A stretch of DNA of 64,000 bases from Puia sp. (GTDB lineage Bacteria > Bacteroidota > Bacteroidia > Chitinophagales > Chitinophagaceae): NCBI GenBank assembly GCA_031292515.1, contig JARLGZ010000034.1, positions 62,001-126,000 on the forward strand, written 5' to 3'. A program made the position numbers and the translations under genes. Below the pieces are notes generated by a model. That model was not told the origin of the DNA, searched no databases, and was given only the letters and a program-made list of their open reading frames with translations. Shown here piece by piece: positions 62,275 to 64,000 of the stretch (position 1 is the first letter of the stretch; the number at the start of each line of letters is the position of its first letter).

Positions 62275-63197
62275 TTCCGGCCTTGCTCCATAAACAGCTC
62301 GGTCTCCTCGCGTCCCGGCGCGGACGCCTGAGCCCCCAGCTTTGTGACAGACAAAGCCGCGGCGTGATTGGCAAAACCCACCGCATCGGTCAACTCCCTG
62401 CCTTCGGCTAAAGCTACCGCCAGGGCGCCGTTGAACACATCTCCTGCGGCGGTCGTATCGACCGCCTCCACCTTCGGAGCAGGCAGGACAGCACTGGTAC
62501 GGCCATCCCACACCAGCGCCCCCTTCTTCCCCAAAGTGATGATCACCGTGCCGATACCCTTGACGGATAATGCCTTCGCAGCCAGCAAAGCCGTGTCGGC
62601 GTCCACCACCGGGATACCCGTGAGCAGCTCCGCCTCCTTCTCGTTGGGCGTGATAAGAGAGATCCGTTTTAAAAGGCGATCTGGCAACACACGGGCAGGC
62701 GCGGGGTTCAGGATGACCCGCTTGCCGGCGGCAACAGCCAGCTCAACGAGCGCATCCACCGTCTCCAGGGGAATCTCCAGCTGCACCAGCACGATGTCCG
62801 CCTGCAAAACAGCCTCCCTGGCAAGCAGCACATCGGCCGCACCCAACCTGTCATTGGCCCCGGGTGCGACGACGATACAGTTTTCACCCGCGGCATCCAC
62901 GGTGATCAACGCCACCCCCGAAGCAACTGCGGGATCGCAGAAGATATAACGGCAATCGATGTCCTCCTTTTTAAACTGTTCGATGGCTTGCGAACCGAAG
63001 ATATCGGCCCCGGTCTTCGCCACAAAGACCACCGCCCCCCCAAGCCGGGCTGCAGCCACGGCCTGGTTCGCCCCCTTTCCACCCGCATTCATAAAGAACT
63101 GCCCCCCCAGCACGGTCTGCCCCGGACGGGGAAGAACAGAAGTCTTAACGACCATATCGGTATTGGAACTTCCTGCAACAAGGATTATTGGCTTCAT
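62271..63197 (-). CDS. rbsK: Ribokinase
   Basis: RbsK phosphorylates ribose to ribose-5-phosphate. The 308-residue sequence has the ribokinase start GSSNTDMVVKTSVLPRPGQTV, the sugar-binding NAGGKGANQAVAAARLGG at residues 37-54, NPAPARVLPD, a TLGKKGA adenine-site strand and DTTAAGDVFNGALAVAL with the catalytic aspartate near 253. This is closer to true ribokinase than the PfkB gene at 36215. It is the first gene of the three-gene block and overlaps the permease by 4 bp. Confidence 0.93.
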   Translation of the reverse strand: MKPIILVAGSSNTDMVVKTSVLPRPGQTVLGGQFFMNAGGKGANQAVAAARLGGAVVFVAKTGADIFGSQAIEQFKKEDIDCRYIFCDPAVASGVALITVDAAGENCIVVAPGANDRLGAADVLLAREAVLQADIVLVQLEIPLETVDALVELAVAAGKRVILNPAPARVLPDRLLKRISLITPNEKEAELLTGIPVVDADTALLAAKALSVKGIGTVIITLGKKGALVWDGRTSAVLPAPKVEAVDTTAAGDVFNGALAVALAEGRELTDAVGFANHAAALSVTKLGAQASAPGREETELFMEQGRK

Positions 63198-63320
63198 ACA
63201 ATCTGAGAATTATCGTTTAAACATCCTGTTTTATACATTTTCCTCCCAAAATCTCCCATCGCCAACAAATCGTCTCACACTTACTTACTAATCGACCACC
63301 ACCCACTCACTACTCACCAC

Positions 63321-64000
63321 TCACTTTTCCTCCGGTAGCGAAAAAGCCACATACGAATCCCCCGACCGGGTATTCAGCTTGCCGCCGCCACAGGCGATGA
63401 CCACATACTGCCTGCCGTTCACCGAATAAGTGGCCGGCGTGGCGAAACCCGCGGCAGGTAGCCTCGTTTCCCACAGCAGCTTCCCGTCCCGCTTATTATA
63501 AGCCCTGAACATCCCGTCCTTTGTCGCCCCGATGAACAGAAGCCCCCCGGCGGTGACAATGGGACCTCCATAGTTCTCTGTCCCGGTTACAGGATATCCC
63601 CGGCCTTTAAAACGCTCGTCTTCGCCAAAAGCCTGGGTCCATACGAGCTGCCCGCTGTTCAGGTCGATGGCATTCAGCGTGCCCCATGGCGGTGCAATGG
63701 CGGGCTGCCCGCTGGCGGAGAGGAATTTGTTATACCCCGAAATATTATAAGGCACAAGCCGGAATGAATCCTGGGCCGATAGCTGTTGCACATAAGGCTT
63801 TACCTGCTCCTTTCTCAAATTCAGCACAAACGAGGCGATAGCCTCCTTATCCTGCTGCTGCAAATGCCCGAAGGCGGGCATCATTCTCCTCCCGCCATTT
63901 ATAAAGCCGATAAAATGGCCTTCATCATATTTCTTTCCCACACCCAGCAGGGAGGGATAGTTGCCGCTGCCCTTCAGGTCTGCGCCATGACAGGCCATGC
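63321..64000 (-). CDS. C-terminal part of a PQQ-dependent dehydrogenase with inserted cytochrome c domain (cut by window edge)
   Basis: The frame runs off the right edge. Its first residues complete a C-x-x-C-H heme motif (MACHG, with the first cysteine at the edge), followed by class I cytochrome c features (LKGSGNYPSLLGVG, then MMPAFGHLQQQDKEAIASFV with the methionine axial ligand). After about residue 75 it returns to a quinoprotein propeller (APPWGTLNAIDLNSGQLVWTQAFGED, YGGPIVTAGGLLFIGATKDGMFRAYNKRDGKLLWETRLP). This is the late part of a membrane-bound or periplasmic PQQ glucose/polyol-type dehydrogenase. Upstream genes are not visible. Confidence 0.85.
   Translation of the reverse strand, partial: MACHGADLKGSGNYPSLLGVGKKYDEGHFIGFINGGRRMMPAFGHLQQQDKEAIASFVLNLRKEQVKPYVQQLSAQDSFRLVPYNISGYNKFLSASGQPAIAPPWGTLNAIDLNSGQLVWTQAFGEDERFKGRGYPVTGTENYGGPIVTAGGLLFIGATKDGMFRAYNKRDGKLLWETRLPAAGFATPATYSVNGRQYVVIACGGGKLNTRSGDSYVAFSLPEEK

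Overview
The window looks like the chromosome of a fairly GC-rich Bacteroidota, most likely Chitinophagaceae. Supporting signs: a SusC/SusD pair, type IX secretion sorting domains, the families DUF4382, DUF3078, DUF4468, DUF4097 and NIPSNAP, no clear Shine-Dalgarno sequences, and repeated use of the Bacteroidota -7 promoter element TAnnTTTG. I saw no rRNA, tRNA, CRISPR array, insertion sequence or prophage. Genus is inference.

Layout. 1-6 kb: the tail of a secreted protein, a 5'(3')-deoxyribonucleotidase, uvrA and a DUF4382 lipoprotein. 5.7-11.5 kb: a methionine block (SAM-I riboswitch, metB-like gene, metY, metX, homoserine dehydrogenase). 11.6-17.2 kb: an opposing susC-susD-small exported protein operon. 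17.3-24.1 kb: exported proteins, including an unusual two-gene membrane/periplasmic pair with metal-ligand-like motifs, a secreted GDPD and a DUF4097 repeat protein. 24.3-31 kb: an orphan gene, a GH55-like double beta-helix/SMP-30 fusion and a GH30 glucanase. 31-42 kb: an outer-membrane barrel, lipoproteins, NIPSNAP, an NHL-repeat T9SS cargo, a PfkB kinase, small membrane proteins, a cytoplasmic alpha-amylase and a GT39 transferase. 42-46 kb: a response regulator divergent from a CheB-CheR-PAS-histidine kinase. 46.2-49.2 kb: a metal (probably copper) cassette of HMA-AraC regulator, HMA-MauE membrane protein and His/Met-rich outer-membrane protein. 49.2-60 kb: a short MutS-like ATPase, HU, small stress proteins, a hemerythrin-like protein, a truncated glutaminyl cyclase and lipoproteins. 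60-63.2 kb: nucleoside hydrolase, sugar permease and ribokinase. The right edge cuts a PQQ/cytochrome c dehydrogenase.

The most interesting regulatory signal is a dyad, YCTAC-TAWTWTT-GTAGR, seen three times. It lies upstream of the SAM riboswitch/metB, upstream of metY, and upstream of susC in the opposing operon, and its spacer carries the -7 promoter element exactly in two copies and with one mismatch in the metB copy. It suggests one sulfur-amino-acid repressor that also controls the TonB-dependent uptake operon, which would make that SusC/SusD pair a candidate importer of a sulfur compound rather than a glycan. A second theme is many independent short tandem duplications (units of about 10-21 bp), mostly between genes but also inside two coding sequences.
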